Shown: positions 44,504-54,854, counted from the first letter of the stretch. The stretch is DNA of 64,000 nt from Tardiphaga sp. (GCF_028290495.1 NZ_JAQGJT010000187.1:1-64000); one strand, 5' to 3'. Made by a program: numbers and translations. The notes: generated from the sequence alone by a model not told the origin.

Positions 44504-46087
44504 ATGGCGGCCTCGACCACAGCGACGCCCGGCGCAATCCCCGGCAATCCTGCGTCCGACAAGATTGCGCCGAAGCGGCTGATCGCGTTCCTGATCATGG
44601 TGTTCGGGATGTTCATGTCGATCCTGGACATCCAGATCGTCTCGGCATCTTTGTCGGAAATCCAGGCCGGCCTGTCGGCTTCATCCAGCGAAGTCTCCTG
44701 GGTGCAGACCGCCTATCTGATCGCCGAAGTGATCGCGATTCCGCTGTCTGGCTTTCTGTCGCGTGCCTTGGGCACGCGGATGTTGTTTGCGATATCGGCG
44801 GCCGGCTTCACGTTGGCCTCGTTGATGTGCGGCTTCACCTCGTCGATCGAGCAGATGATCCTGTGGCGCGCGATCCAGGGCTTCCTCGGCGCCGGCATGA
44901 TCCCGACCGTGTTTGCGTCCGCCTACACCGTGTTTCCGCGCTCCAAATTCCACATCGTCGCGCCGATCATCGGCCTCGTCGCCACGCTGGCGCCGACGAT
45001 CGGCCCCACGGTCGGCGGCTACATCACCGACGCGCTGTCGTGGCACTGGCTGTTCTTCATCAACGTGGTGCCCGGCATCGGCATCACCATCGGCGTGCTG
45101 GCGCTGGTTGATTTCGACGAGCCGCATCTTGAACTGCTCGATCATTTCGACTGGTGGGGCCTCGGCTTCATGGCCGGCTTCCTCGGCTCGCTCGAATATG
45201 TGCTGGAAGAAGGCCCGCGCAACGACTGGTTCGGCGACACCTCGATCGCGATCTTCGCGGTGGTCTGCGTGGTGTGCTGCATCGGCTTTTTCTGGCGGGT
45301 GCTGACGGCGCATGAGCCGATCGTCGATATCCGCGCCTTCACCGACCGCAATTTCGCGCTCGGCTCGATGTTCTCGTTCTGCATCGGCATCGGCCTGTAC
45401 GGCCTGACCTACCTGTATCCCCGCTACCTCGCCGAAGTGCGCGGCTACAGCGCGCTGATGATCGGCGAGACGATGTTCGTGTCGGGCGTGGCGATGTTCG
45501 TGATGGCGCCGATCGTCGGACGGCTGATGACCAAGGTCGATCTGCGCTATCTGATCGCGCTCGGCCTGGTGTTGTTCGCCACCGGCACCTGGCAGATGAC
45601 CTGGATCACCCGCGACTATGATTTCTACGAACTGCTGGTGCCGCAGATCCTGCGCGGTATGGGCATGATGCTGGCGATGGTGCCGGTCAACAACATCGCG
45701 CTCGGCACGCTGGCGCCGGACCGGCTGAAGAACGCCTCCGGCCTGTTCAACCTGACCCGCAATCTCGGCGGCGCGCTCGGGCTGGCGCTGATCAACACCG
45801 CGCTCGACGACCGCACCGATTTCCACATCTCGCGGTTGCACGACAAGGTCACCTGGGGCAACGCTGCCGCGGTCGAGATGCTGAACAACTTCACCCAGAA
45901 ATTCCAGGGGCTCGGCGACGCGCCCCTGATGGCGCTGAAGCAACTGAACCAGATCGTCCACCGTCAGGCGGTCGTTTTGAGCTTCGGCGATTCGTTCTTC
46001 CTGCTGACGTTCTTCTACCTCGCGCTGAGCACGCTGGTGCTGCTGCTCAACAAGCCGAAAAACGCCGCCAGCAGCGACGCGCACTGA
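44504..46087 (+). CDS. emrB: EmrB/QacA-type MFS efflux transporter (DHA2 family)
   Basis: 527 residues from the ATG at 44504, preceded by AGGACAG; frames further upstream overlap emrA. About 14 membrane helices are predicted. The first helix has MFMSILDIQIVSASLSEIQ, the DHA2 motif D1, and motif C-like GLVATLAPTIGPTVGGYI follows. Such proton antiporters export drugs, dyes, bile-salt-like or phenolic compounds. The start is 22 bases after emrA, so the two form one operon under the TetR-type repressor. Confidence 0.92.
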   Translation: MAASTTATPGAIPGNPASDKIAPKRLIAFLIMVFGMFMSILDIQIVSASLSEIQAGLSASSSEVSWVQTAYLIAEVIAIPLSGFLSRALGTRMLFAISAAGFTLASLMCGFTSSIEQMILWRAIQGFLGAGMIPTVFASAYTVFPRSKFHIVAPIIGLVATLAPTIGPTVGGYITDALSWHWLFFINVVPGIGITIGVLALVDFDEPHLELLDHFDWWGLGFMAGFLGSLEYVLEEGPRNDWFGDTSIAIFAVVCVVCCIGFFWRVLTAHEPIVDIRAFTDRNFALGSMFSFCIGIGLYGLTYLYPRYLAEVRGYSALMIGETMFVSGVAMFVMAPIVGRLMTKVDLRYLIALGLVLFATGTWQMTWITRDYDFYELLVPQILRGMGMMLAMVPVNNIALGTLAPDRLKNASGLFNLTRNLGGALGLALINTALDDRTDFHISRLHDKVTWGNAAAVEMLNNFTQKFQGLGDAPLMALKQLNQIVHRQAVVLSFGDSFFLLTFFYLALSTLVLLLNKPKNAASSDAH

Positions 46088-46272
46088 TATTGGTCGGTCG
46101 AGTTGACGTGTCTCCGCCGCCGTGACGGTGGAAGGAGCCGCGGATTGTCTCCAGCGCTACGCCAGGTGAGCCAGTTCAAACGACGAATGCTCTGGGGCCG
46201 ATCGAGTTTGGGCGCGGACTCGCTCTGACATCGCCCTTGTTGCTACATGCAGCTTCGTGTTTGAAGTGTGGC

Positions 46273-47259
46273 ATGGTGAAGGACGTGTCGACTGATTCTG
46301 CAGAAATTTTGTCGCCAATGCGCCGCGTATCCGCTCGCTGGATCATCGCGGCGATCGGGCTGACGATTGTCGTGTGGCTCACGGGGTTGGCCGGGTTGCT
46401 CGCCATCGCCAACCGCGTTCATGACGACATTCCGGAAGCCCTGGCGGTCAAGTTGCCGCTGCTGCAATTGCAGCCAGAATTGATTTTTGCGGGCGATAGT
46501 CGGATGGCGTTTCAGGTTGACCCCGTCCTGTCGGCGCAGCTTGTCGGCAAGCCCCCGGGATTCGCGGTGAACATCGCCTACCTCGCTGGCGATCCGTTGT
46601 CCTTTGTTGCTGCGGCGCGCCGTTACGTCGGTCGGTTCAAAAACGCTCATGTCGTCGTAAGCGTTACGACACTCATTTCGAATGACGGCGTGCCGGGCGC
46701 CTCGGTGTTTCCGCAAGACGTCGTCGCCCGCATGAATGTCGCGCAGCAAATAACGACATTTTTGCCCATGCGTGTCGGGACCCTCATCCGATATATCCAC
46801 GAAGCCTTCAATTCGCGATTGGCCGCTGACCGCAATATCTCCGAAATCGGACCGCACCCCGCCGAATACGGCCTTGAGAGACTTCCTGCTCAGCCCGGCT
46901 ATCGCTGGCCACCGGACATAAGCAGTCATCAGCACTTCAAGAACTGGAACATTGCCGGGTTAAAGGCGAGAAACGAAATTGGAGCTTTGTGCGGGCTGGC
47001 AGGGGTTAGCAAAAAGCTCACGGTTGTTCTGGGGCCGTGGGCGCCTCGCTACAATCGGGACAACGAACCTTCCTGGAAGGCAAAGGACGAAGAGAACACG
47101 GCCCTTCTCGCGAAGTCTGCCGAGACCTGTGGGTTTGAGCTCGTCAAGATACCGTCCGTCCCCGGGCTGACCCAAGAGCATTTTGCCGACGAACAGCACA
47201 TCAATGAATCCGGCATTCCGATCTATACGAGCTATCTCATGACCCAGCTGAAAAACTAG
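46273..47259 (+). CDS. Membrane-anchored SGNH-like protein paired with an MBOAT acyltransferase
   Basis: About 328 residues from the ATG at 46273; 46318 is an alternative. One N-terminal membrane helix (WIIAAIGLTIVVWLTGLAGL) is followed by a periplasmic domain. ELIFAGDSRMAF has the GDS nucleophile of SGNH hydrolases, and FADEQHINESGIPIY resembles the DxxH end motif. The gene runs into an MBOAT gene five bases later. This pairing is known for AlgJ/AlgX-AlgI-like and similar systems that O-acylate surface polymers. Codon use is less G/C-rich than in its neighbours, so transfer is possible. No domain search was run. Confidence 0.7.
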   Translation: MVKDVSTDSAEILSPMRRVSARWIIAAIGLTIVVWLTGLAGLLAIANRVHDDIPEALAVKLPLLQLQPELIFAGDSRMAFQVDPVLSAQLVGKPPGFAVNIAYLAGDPLSFVAAARRYVGRFKNAHVVVSVTTLISNDGVPGASVFPQDVVARMNVAQQITTFLPMRVGTLIRYIHEAFNSRLAADRNISEIGPHPAEYGLERLPAQPGYRWPPDISSHQHFKNWNIAGLKARNEIGALCGLAGVSKKLTVVLGPWAPRYNRDNEPSWKAKDEENTALLAKSAETCGFELVKIPSVPGLTQEHFADEQHINESGIPIYTSYLMTQLKN

Positions 47260-47264
47260 CCGGC

Positions 47265-48764
47265 ATGCTGTTCAGCTCGTTCACCTTCATCTTTCAGTTC
47301 CTGCCGGCGACGGTGCTGGCGTTCGCCGCCGCACGTCGCCATTCGCCGCGCGCGGGCATTCTGGTTCTGGTCGGCGCCTCGCTGTTCTTCTACGGCGCGT
47401 GGAAGCCGATCTACCTGGTGCTGTTCCTCGGCTCGATCGCCTTTAATTTCAGTCTCGGGCTGCTGATGGCGAACCCGGCGCGGCGCCGGGCTATCGGGAC
47501 GGCCGGCGTCACGCTCAATCTCGCGGCGCTGTGCTACTTCAAATACACCGGCTTTGCGCTCGACAGCCTCGCCGCGATGGGCGGCCCGCAACTGCCGTTC
47601 GCCGCTGTCATCCTGCCGCTCGGCATCTCCTTCTTCACCTTCCAGCAGATTGCCTATCTGGTCGATGTGATACGAGGCGCGAAGGTCGAGCGCGATATCG
47701 TCAGCTACACGCTGTTCGTGTCGTTCTTTCCGCATCTGATCGCCGGGCCGCTGGTGCATCACGCCGAGATGATCCCGCAGTTCAAGCGCGCCGCCGGCGG
47801 GCGCAATGCCGCGATGGCTGCGCGCGGCGCGGCGATCTTTGTCGCCGGCCTGTTCAAGAAAGTGGTGATCGCCGACAATCTCTCGCAGTTCGTGACGCCG
47901 GTGTTTGCCCATCTCGATGCTGGCGGCATGGTGTCGACGGATTGGGCGTGGCTCGCCACGCTCGGCTACACGCTGCAGATTTATTTCGATTTCTCTGGCT
48001 ATTCCGACATGGCTTTGGGGCTGGGGCTAATGTTCGGCATCCGCTTGCCGGTGAATTTCCGCTCACCCTATCAGGCGACCTCGATCATCGAATTCTGGCG
48101 GCGCTGGCACATTACGCTGTCGCGATTTCTGCGCGACTATCTCTACATCCCGCTCGGCGGCAACCGTCGCGGCGCGTGGCGGCGTTACGGCAATCTGCTG
48201 TTGACGATGCTGCTCGGCGGCTTGTGGCATGGCGCGGGCTGGAATTTCGTCGTCTGGGGCGGCCTGCATGGCCTGTATCTCGGCGCCAACCACGTTTGGC
48301 GCGGCCGTGCGTCCGCCGCGAATGGCGAGCGGCCGGCGGTGCTGGGCCAAGCGGCCGGATGGGCCGCGACCTTCGCGTCCGTGGTGCTTGCCTGGGTGTT
48401 CTTCCGCGCCGACACGGTCGGTGGCGCATGGCGGATGCTATGCGGCCTTGCCGGTGCCGCATCCGATCGGGCGGCCTATGCCTCGCCGGGCATTCTGCGC
48501 GTGATGGATCTGCCGATCCTGCTCGGCACGGAGAGGTTGCTGCTGGTCGGTAGTGTGGCGGTGGTACTCGCGTTGCTTATCGCGCTGGCGATGCCGAACG
48601 TGCCCCGAATCTTCGGCTACCGCGAATACCGCCATGCGCCGGAGCCGGCTGCGGCGCTGCGCTGGCGGCCAAACGCGGCCTGGGCGCTGCTGGTTGCCGT
48701 GGCCTTCAGCGTGGCGCTGTTCGGCATGTGGCAGCGGATGGAGTTCCTGTACTTCCAGTTTTAA
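47265..48764 (+). CDS. MBOAT family O-acyltransferase (AlgI-like)
   Basis: 499 residues with about ten or more membrane helices. The family's catalytic His is in LLGGLWHGAGWNFVVWGGLH, and SIIEFWRRWHITLSRFLRDY and YIPLGGNRRG are the standard AlgI/DltB motifs. The enzyme would move an acyl group across the inner membrane onto a partner or a polymer. The SGNH-like gene directly upstream, with a five-base gap, is the probable partner. No alginate, cellulose or teichoic acid genes are in the window, so the acceptor is unknown. Confidence 0.92.
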   Translation: MLFSSFTFIFQFLPATVLAFAAARRHSPRAGILVLVGASLFFYGAWKPIYLVLFLGSIAFNFSLGLLMANPARRRAIGTAGVTLNLAALCYFKYTGFALDSLAAMGGPQLPFAAVILPLGISFFTFQQIAYLVDVIRGAKVERDIVSYTLFVSFFPHLIAGPLVHHAEMIPQFKRAAGGRNAAMAARGAAIFVAGLFKKVVIADNLSQFVTPVFAHLDAGGMVSTDWAWLATLGYTLQIYFDFSGYSDMALGLGLMFGIRLPVNFRSPYQATSIIEFWRRWHITLSRFLRDYLYIPLGGNRRGAWRRYGNLLLTMLLGGLWHGAGWNFVVWGGLHGLYLGANHVWRGRASAANGERPAVLGQAAGWAATFASVVLAWVFFRADTVGGAWRMLCGLAGAASDRAAYASPGILRVMDLPILLGTERLLLVGSVAVVLALLIALAMPNVPRIFGYREYRHAPEPAAALRWRPNAAWALLVAVAFSVALFGMWQRMEFLYFQF

Positions 48765-49663
48765 GCCGGCACGACGGGCAGTTTGCGCGACCGCACCTGC
48801 GAGCTGATCGCGACCACCGCGACTACCGCGGTGGCGAACAGCAGGATCTGCCAGGTGATGGCCTCATGGTTGAGCCACGCCGCCAGCGAGAAGGTGACGA
48901 AGGGTTGCAGCAGCTGCACCTGCGATACTCGCGCGATTCCGCCCATCGCCATGCCGGCGTTCCAGGCGAAGAAGCCGATCCATTGCGGGAACACGGCGAC
49001 GTAGAGCAGCGCCAGCCACGGTTGCAGCGGGAGCGAGGCGGCATCCGCGGGCCAGGTGAAAGCGACAGCCGGCAGGGACAACGGCAATGAGATTACCAGC
49101 ACCCAGCTGATCACTTCCCAACCCGGCATCTGCGCGGTGAGGCGCCCGGAAAATCCGTAGCCGATAGCGGAGGCCGCCACCGCCCCGAACAACAGCAGGT
49201 CGCCGGCCGACAACGCGCCGCCGCCCTGGCGCAGCGCAAACGCGATCACGATGGCGGCGCCGGCGACCGAGGCGATCCAGAACAGCGGCTTGGGCCGTTC
49301 GTGGGTGATTAGCACCGCCACGCAGGCGGTCGCCAGCGGCAGGATTCCAAGCACGACGCTGCCATGCGAGGCATCGACGGTCTTCAAGGCCAGCGCCGTC
49401 AGGAACGGAAACGCCACGGCGACGCAGAGCGCCGCGATGACCAGCTGCGGCCACAGCCGGCGCGGCGGCAGCGGCCGGCGCAGGATGACCAGCAGCGCCA
49501 ACGCGCACAGCCCGGCGATCGCGGTGCGCAACGCGGTCATCGCCAGCGGATCGATGTAAGCCACCGCGATCCGCGTCGCCGGCAGCGTGCCGCCGAAGAT
49601 GATGACGCCGATGAGGCCGAGCAGCAGGCCGAGATGTTCGCGGGAAATGACTGGGAAGGACAT
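48761..49663 (-). CDS. EamA/DMT family transporter (RhaT-like)
   Basis: 300 residues, ten membrane helices in two EamA halves. N-terminal ISREHLGLLLGLIGVIIFGG and the central conserved VDASHGSVVLGILPLATAC are typical. Members export amino acids, purines or other small metabolites; the substrate here is unknown. The C-terminus of its coding region overlaps the end of the convergent MBOAT gene by four bases. Confidence 0.9.
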   Translation of the reverse strand: MSFPVISREHLGLLLGLIGVIIFGGTLPATRIAVAYIDPLAMTALRTAIAGLCALALLVILRRPLPPRRLWPQLVIAALCVAVAFPFLTALALKTVDASHGSVVLGILPLATACVAVLITHERPKPLFWIASVAGAAIVIAFALRQGGGALSAGDLLLFGAVAASAIGYGFSGRLTAQMPGWEVISWVLVISLPLSLPAVAFTWPADAASLPLQPWLALLYVAVFPQWIGFFAWNAGMAMGGIARVSQVQLLQPFVTFSLAAWLNHEAITWQILLFATAVVAVVAISSQVRSRKLPVVPA

Positions 49664-49819
49664 GGCGGGAGCACTATCGGGTTTGCGCCGAAGCCGCCAT
49701 GCCCAAAACTGGCGAGGGGCCCGGCGTGTTTCGCCGGACCCCTCGTTTTAGTCAGACGCGTTTTCTTGACGCGAACCGGTATCCATTTCGCTCGAAAACG
49801 CTTTCGGTCGAAAAAAAAT

Positions 49820-50268
49820 AAGTATCAGCCGGCCTGTAAGCCGGGTTTTGTAGGGCACCGCCCGGTTGCCCGGACGATACGTGACGGCCATTCCTCTGGG
49901 ACCCTGTTTGCACAGGGCCTCAAGCAACCTACCCGGACAGCGAGCAAGACATCGCCCTGCAGTGTTATCGCTCGAGGCTTTCGCCTGAGGTGAGCGAACT
50001 GACTGCGTTGCCGTCCCTATTCGGTTTTGCTCCCGGTGTGGTTTGCCATGCCGTCTCCGTTGCCGGAGACGCGGTGCGCTCTTACCGCACCTTTTCACCC
50101 TTACTCGCCTCGCCCTTGCGGGTTACGGCGAGCGGTTCGTTCTCTGTGGCACTTTCCCTGGGGTCGCCCCCGCCGGCCGTTAGCCGGCACCGTATGTCAA
50201 TGGAGCCCGGACTTTCCTCTCCCGCAGCCTTTCGACCGTAGCGGGAGCGGCCGTCCAGCCGACTGATC
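49820..50268 (-). ncRNA. rnpB: RNase P RNA (class A)
   Basis: On the minus strand the conserved blocks appear in order. GAGGAAAGTCCGGGCTCC marks the 5' core. GGGTGAAAAGGTGCGGTAAG and AGAGCGCACC follow. AAACCACACCGGGAGCAA and GATAACACTGCAGG lead to the 3' end ACAAAACCCGGCTTACAGG. P1 pairs ATCAGTCGGC at the 5' end with GCCGGCTGAT at the 3' end, in line with the class A fold. A run of eight T follows at 49818-49811 as terminator. It processes tRNA 5' ends together with RnpA. The protein-like frames over this region are not genes. Confidence 0.97.
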
Positions 50269-50298
50269 CGCAAGCCATGGCGGCTGCGGGCGGCGGCG

Positions 50299-51135
50299 TC
50301 AAGCTTGCAGGCTGCCGAGCAGCGCCTGCAAGGTCGCCAGCGTCGAGTGGTCGGTGATCCCGTCGACACGTTCGGGGCGGAAGTGGCGCTGGAAGGCGGT
50401 CACGACTTCCACGGTAAGGCTGTCGTAATGGCCGCTCGGTTCGATGCCGTAGCCGTAGCGCGCCAGCGCCTGCTGCAGCGCCAGCACGTGGTCGCCCTCG
50501 GCGCCGAGCTTGATGCTCTCGCCGCGGGTGACGGGCGCCGGTCGAACCCAGTGGCCGACGCCGGAATTGGCCAGCGAATGCCACGGGAATTTTTCGCCGG
50601 GATCTTTCTTGCGCGACGGCGAGACGTCGGAATGGCCGAGCACGCGGTGCGCCGGCATGTCGTGGCGCAGCAGGATGCCGCGGCACAGCGCCGTCACGGC
50701 GGCGATCTGCCGGCGCGGAAAATCCGGATAGCCCCAGTCGTGGCCGCGGTTGATGATCTCGATGCCGATCGAGCAGGAATTGATGTCGGTCTCGCCGGCC
50801 CAGAAGCCGAGGCCGGCATGCCAGGCGCGCTTCGCCTCCGGCACGGTCTGCACGATGCGGCCGTCTTCCAGCACGATGTAATGCGCGGAGACGTCGGTGC
50901 CGGTGGTGCACAGCCGGGTGATCGCGCCTTCGGCGTCGGGCATCCCGGTGTAATGCAGCACGATCATGTCGGGCACCGCGCCGTTGTTGCGCTCGCCGAA
51001 ATTCGCCGACGGGATGATGTCGGACACAACAGAGGAATCCGGGTTGAAGCTTGGCAGGTCCGCGGTTCCCTTGGGAAGCGGAACGGCGCGGCGCCTCACA
51101 TCGGATCCTGGAGAAGCGAACGAACCTGACGGCAT
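50299..51135 (-). CDS. N-acetylmuramoyl-L-alanine amidase (AmpD-like) with peptidoglycan-binding domain
   Basis: About 278 residues from the ATG at 51135; the true start is uncertain because no strong ribosome binding site is visible. The amidase_2 fold shows zinc ligand His in MIVLHYTGMPD, then NSCSIGIEIINRGHDWGYPD and LGHSDVSPSRKKDPGEKFPW with the second His and the Asp. A PG_binding_1 domain follows (LALQQALARYGYGIEPSGHY). It cleaves the amide between MurNAc and L-Ala. There is no signal peptide, so a cytoplasmic recycling role like AmpD is plausible. rnpB lies downstream. Confidence 0.85.
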   Translation of the reverse strand: MPSGSFASPGSDVRRRAVPLPKGTADLPSFNPDSSVVSDIIPSANFGERNNGAVPDMIVLHYTGMPDAEGAITRLCTTGTDVSAHYIVLEDGRIVQTVPEAKRAWHAGLGFWAGETDINSCSIGIEIINRGHDWGYPDFPRRQIAAVTALCRGILLRHDMPAHRVLGHSDVSPSRKKDPGEKFPWHSLANSGVGHWVRPAPVTRGESIKLGAEGDHVLALQQALARYGYGIEPSGHYDSLTVEVVTAFQRHFRPERVDGITDHSTLATLQALLGSLQA

Positions 51136-51721
51136 GGCAACACTCGAACCTGACGTGAAAACACAGCGCGGTCGCCCTGCGCTGCTCGGTCGCACTATCC
51201 TGGCACCCGGCTCGCCGTGCAACGGTTGCGTGACAACTGTCCCGCGTTTTTACGGCTTGCGGTATCATGCGGTGGTCACGAGTTACCTGAACGTCCGCAG
51301 AAGCGGCCTGATGGGCGGTCGTTGAAATTTTTGAATCTGGTCAGGGCGAAACGGCTGCAGGCGATTGCCTGAAGGCAACTGCCTTAATTGCATCCCGGTC
51401 CATCAACCGTTTCTTAACGCTAAACGACGTTACTGAGGGGTGAAGAGCCGACCCAATGGGGCCGGCCGAGGTCCCTTTTGACGCCCACATCCCATGGCAA
51501 TCCTTCATCTTGCGTGTGGAAAGCCGGATTTACCTGCGGGTCTTGCGGGCGGTGCGGCGAATCGGACCGGCAATCGCGCGGTGCTGCGGGCTTTCGAGCG
51601 GAAAGACCGGGCAACGCGCCGACAGTTGAGGCGAAATGGGCCAGTCCGTATCCGGTATGATGGTGCGCTTCGCAGCGAAGCGCCGGATCGCGTCTGCCCG
51701 GGATCGCCGGGGAGCAGCGGT
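51136..51721. other. Long spacer before the division/cell wall cluster, no mraZ visible
   Basis: 586 bases between the divergent amidase and rsmH. mraZ, which usually heads such clusters, is not seen in any frame. A short stem, GCGCTTCG/CGAAGCGC, lies at about 51666-51684 before rsmH. The promoter of the cluster should lie in this spacer but cannot be pinpointed. Confidence 0.6.
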
Positions 51722-52717
51722 ATGACCGCGCCCGATCCTCGCCACATCCCCGTTCTCGGCCGCGAGGCCGTCGAGGCGCTGAACCCGCGTGACGGCGGCG
51801 TCTATGTCGATGCCACCTTCGGGGCTGGTGGCTATTCGCGCATGATTCTCCAAACGCCGGGCACCCGCGTGATCGGCATCGACCGCGACCGCACCGCGAT
51901 TGCCGGCGGCTTTGAACTCGTCGATAGCGCGGAAGGCCGGCTGACGCTGGTCGAGGATCGCTTCTCGCACCTCGCCGAGGTCTGTGCCGCGCAGGGCGAA
52001 GCGCTCGTCGATGGCGTCGTGATGGATGTCGGCGTGTCTTCGATGCAGATCGACCAGGTCGAGCGCGGTTTCTCGTTCCGCTTCGATGGCCCGCTCGACA
52101 TGCGGATGAGCCATGACGGCCCGACCGCGGCCGACGTCGTCGCGGTCGCCTCGGAAGCCGATCTCGCCAACATCATCTACATCTTCGGCGAGGAGCGCTA
52201 TTCCCGCGCCGTCGCCAAGGCCATCATCGCGGCGCGCAAGGAAGCGCCGATCGTCACAACGCACGAACTCGTCGCGATCATTTCCAAGGTCGTGTGGGCG
52301 AAGCCCGGCGAGATCCATCCGGCGACGCGCACGTTTCAGGCGCTGCGTATCTTCGTCAACGAGGAGCTCGACGAGCTGCACACTGCGCTCGCTGCTGCCG
52401 AGCGCGTGCTGAAGCCGGGTGGACGCCTCGCGGTGGTCTCGTTCCATTCGCTGGAAGACCGCATCGTCAAGAATTTTATGGTCGAGCGTAGCAAGACTGG
52501 CGGCGGCTCGCGGCATCTGCCGGAGATCGCGCAGTCGAAGCCGCGCTTCAGCCTGGTCAACAAGCGCCCGATCATCGCCGGCGGTGAGGAAGTCAGTGCC
52601 AATCCGCGCGCGCGCTCCGCCAAGCTGCGCGCCGCCGAGCGCACCGATACGCCCGCGCAGGATGCCGGTCCGTTGCCGGGTTGGCCGTCGCTTGATGATG
52701 TGATGCGGGGGGGCTGA
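51722..52717 (+). CDS. rsmH: 16S rRNA (cytosine-1402 N4)-methyltransferase
   Basis: 331 residues from the ATG at 51722 ([20 protein letters not shown]), after GGGAGCAG; an upstream frame to 51494 is not conserved-looking. Motifs include [40 protein letters not shown] and ERGFSF with the RsmH/MraW pattern, and [16 protein letters not shown]. It methylates C1402 in 16S rRNA with SAM, which fine-tunes the decoding site. It opens the cluster here, with ftsL starting two bases after its stop. Confidence 0.96.
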   Translation: MTAPDPRHIPVLGREAVEALNPRDGGVYVDATFGAGGYSRMILQTPGTRVIGIDRDRTAIAGGFELVDSAEGRLTLVEDRFSHLAEVCAAQGEALVDGVVMDVGVSSMQIDQVERGFSFRFDGPLDMRMSHDGPTAADVVAVASEADLANIIYIFGEERYSRAVAKAIIAARKEAPIVTTHELVAIISKVVWAKPGEIHPATRTFQALRIFVNEELDELHTALAAAERVLKPGGRLAVVSFHSLEDRIVKNFMVERSKTGGGSRHLPEIAQSKPRFSLVNKRPIIAGGEEVSANPRARSAKLRAAERTDTPAQDAGPLPGWPSLDDVMRGG

Positions 52718-52719
52718 CG

Positions 52720-53100
52720 ATGCGCATCATCCACCTTCTGGTTATCGCCGTCCTCGTGTTTGCCGCGGCCTATGTCTACCGCATCAAGATGGAATCCACC
52801 GTGCGCACCGAGCGCGTGTTGCGGCTGCATGCCGACATCCGCGAACAGCGCGACGCCATCGCGTCGTTGCGCGCCGAATGGGCCAAGCTGGACGCGCCGA
52901 TGCGGCTGCAGGGGCTGGCCGAACGGCACCTCGCGCTGAAGCCGATCAACGCGCAACAGTTCGACCAGCTGAAGAACCTGCCCGACCGGCCACCTAGCTT
53001 CGCCAAACCCGGCGACCCCGATCCGATCGGTGCGATGATCAACACGATTGATCCGGACATCGTCACCGGTTCGCTGCCCGCGCCGGAGGATTCGCAATGA
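52720..53100 (+). CDS. ftsL: Cell division protein FtsL
   Basis: 126 residues with one N-terminal helix (IIHLLVIAVLVFAAAYVYRI) and a periplasmic coiled coil (LRLHADIREQRDAIASLRAE). FtsL joins FtsB and FtsQ in the divisome and helps activate the FtsWI synthase. The sequence is poorly conserved, as in all FtsL; the call rests on topology, the size, and the position between rsmH and ftsI. The last four bases overlap the ftsI start (ATGA). Confidence 0.88.
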   Translation: MRIIHLLVIAVLVFAAAYVYRIKMESTVRTERVLRLHADIREQRDAIASLRAEWAKLDAPMRLQGLAERHLALKPINAQQFDQLKNLPDRPPSFAKPGDPDPIGAMINTIDPDIVTGSLPAPEDSQ

Positions 53101-54854
53101 CCGACCGGGCACAGAGCAAGCTCGTCGTGAAACCGACCGAACCGTGGCGGCAGCGGCTGATACGCAGCCTGCTGTACGGGCGCAACGTCGATCGTGCCGC
53201 CAAGGCGCGCGCGCGCGTGGGCCTCGCGATGATCGCGTTCGGTGGCATCTACGGCATCATCGCCGTGCGCCTCATCATGTTCGCGATCGGCGGCGACGCG
53301 CACGCCGAACGCCGTGCCGCGAAGGACGCCATCGCTACCGCACGGCCCGACATCGTCGATCGCAACGGCGCGGTGCTGGCCACCGACGTCAAGTCGCCGT
53401 CGCTGTTTTCGGAGCCGCGTCGCATCATCGACAAGGACGAGGCGGTCGAATTGCTGACCGGCGCGCTGCCCGATCTCGACACCGCGGAAGTGCGCGAGCG
53501 CGTCTCCAGCCGCAAGGGCTTTGCCTGGCTGAAGCGCGAAATCACGCCGCAGCAGCAGCGCGACATCCACCGCCTCGGCATTCCCGGCATCGGCTTCCTG
53601 CGCGAGAACAAGCGCGTCTATCCGAGTGGCGCTGCGGTCTCCCACGTCATCGGCCTCGTCAACATCGACAACCAGGGCATCGCCGGGATCGAGAAGTGGC
53701 TCGACACCAATGGCCTAGCCGACCTCCACCGCGCAGGTTTCGCCTCCGACCGCCTGCAGAAGCCGGTCGAACTGTCGATCGACCTGCGCGTCGAGCACGC
53801 GCTGCGCGACGAATTGCTGAAGGCGAAAGACAAGTACAAGGCCAAGGCCGCCTCCGGCCTGATCTCCAACGTCAAGACCGGCGAGATCGTGGCGATGGTG
53901 TCGCTGCCGGATTTCGATCCGAACAATCCGAAGGAGGCGCATGATCCCGACCGCATCAACCGCCTCACCACCGGCGTCTACGAGATGGGCTCGACCTTCA
54001 AGACGCTGACGCTGGCGATGGCGCTGGATTCCGGCAAGGCCAATCTCAACACCATGTACGACGCGCGTGCGCCGCTTGCGTTCGGCAAGTTCAAGATCCA
54101 TGACAGCCATTCGCTCGGCCGCTTCATCTCGCTGGCGGAAGTGTTCACGTTCTCGTCGAACATCGGCGCGGCGCGCGTCGCGCTGGCGCAGGGCGTCGAG
54201 GCGCACAAGGCGTTCCTGAAGAAGGTCGGCCAGATGGACCGGCTGCGCACCGAGCTGCCGGAAAGCGCGATGCCGATCGTGCCGAAGCGCTGGGGTGAAC
54301 TCAATACTGTCACCATCTCGTTCGGCCACGGCATCGCGGTGGCGCCGCTGCAGGCCGTGATGGGCATCAACGCGATGGTCAATGGCGGCTATCTGATTCC
54401 GCCGACCTTCCTGAAGCGCACCGAAGAGGAGGCGCTGGCGATCGGCAAGCGTGTCGTCAAGAAGGAGACCAGCGACAAGATCCGGTACCTGATGCGCCTG
54501 AACGCCGAGAGCGGCACCGCGCGGCAGGCCGACCTGCTGTCCAAGGGCTACTATATCGGCGGCAAGACCGGCACCGCAGAAAAGGTCGTCAACGGCCGCT
54601 ACTCCAAGAAGCAGGTGTTGAATTCTTTCACCGCGGTGCTGCCGATGGACAACCCGCAATACCAGGTGCTGGTGATGCTGGACGAGCCGAAGGCGCTGCC
54701 GGAAACCCACGGCTTCATTACCTCGGGCTGGAACGCCGTGCCGGTCGGGGGCAAGGTCATCGCGCGCGTGGCCCCCTTGCTCGGGCTGGAGCCGCGCTTC
54801 GACATGCCTACTGCCGATCGCGTCATCCTGGCGGCATCCAGGGCCACCCAGTAG
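53097..54854 (+). CDS. ftsI: Peptidoglycan D,D-transpeptidase FtsI (PBP3)
   Basis: 585 residues: a short cytoplasmic part, one membrane helix ([20 protein letters not shown]), a PBP dimer domain and the transpeptidase domain. Active-site motifs are STFK near residue 299, SSNIG near 360 and KTGTAEK near 489. FtsI cross-links septal peptidoglycan with FtsW. ATGA overlap with ftsL indicates translational coupling. A 82-base gap follows before murE. Confidence 0.95.
   Translation: MTDRAQSKLVVKPTEPWRQRLIRSLLYGRNVDRAAKARARVGLAMIAFGGIYGIIAVRLIMFAIGGDAHAERRAAKDAIATARPDIVDRNGAVLATDVKSPSLFSEPRRIIDKDEAVELLTGALPDLDTAEVRERVSSRKGFAWLKREITPQQQRDIHRLGIPGIGFLRENKRVYPSGAAVSHVIGLVNIDNQGIAGIEKWLDTNGLADLHRAGFASDRLQKPVELSIDLRVEHALRDELLKAKDKYKAKAASGLISNVKTGEIVAMVSLPDFDPNNPKEAHDPDRINRLTTGVYEMGSTFKTLTLAMALDSGKANLNTMYDARAPLAFGKFKIHDSHSLGRFISLAEVFTFSSNIGAARVALAQGVEAHKAFLKKVGQMDRLRTELPESAMPIVPKRWGELNTVTISFGHGIAVAPLQAVMGINAMVNGGYLIPPTFLKRTEEEALAIGKRVVKKETSDKIRYLMRLNAESGTARQADLLSKGYYIGGKTGTAEKVVNGRYSKKQVLNSFTAVLPMDNPQYQVLVMLDEPKALPETHGFITSGWNAVPVGGKVIARVAPLLGLEPRFDMPTADRVILAASRATQ

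Noticed and set aside
46176-46412. Small minus-strand frame between emrB and the SGNH-like gene
   Set aside because: It overlaps the start of the SGNH-like gene and has no ribosome binding site or recognisable domain; likely non-coding.
49364-50369. Several short frames over 49.8-50.3 kb
   Set aside because: They cover the RNase P RNA, whose conserved cores and terminator explain the sequence.
51460-51500. TGGG repeats as MraZ operator before rsmH
   Set aside because: TGGGA and TGGGC occur only once each on the minus strand with seven-base spacing, not the ten-base direct repeats expected.
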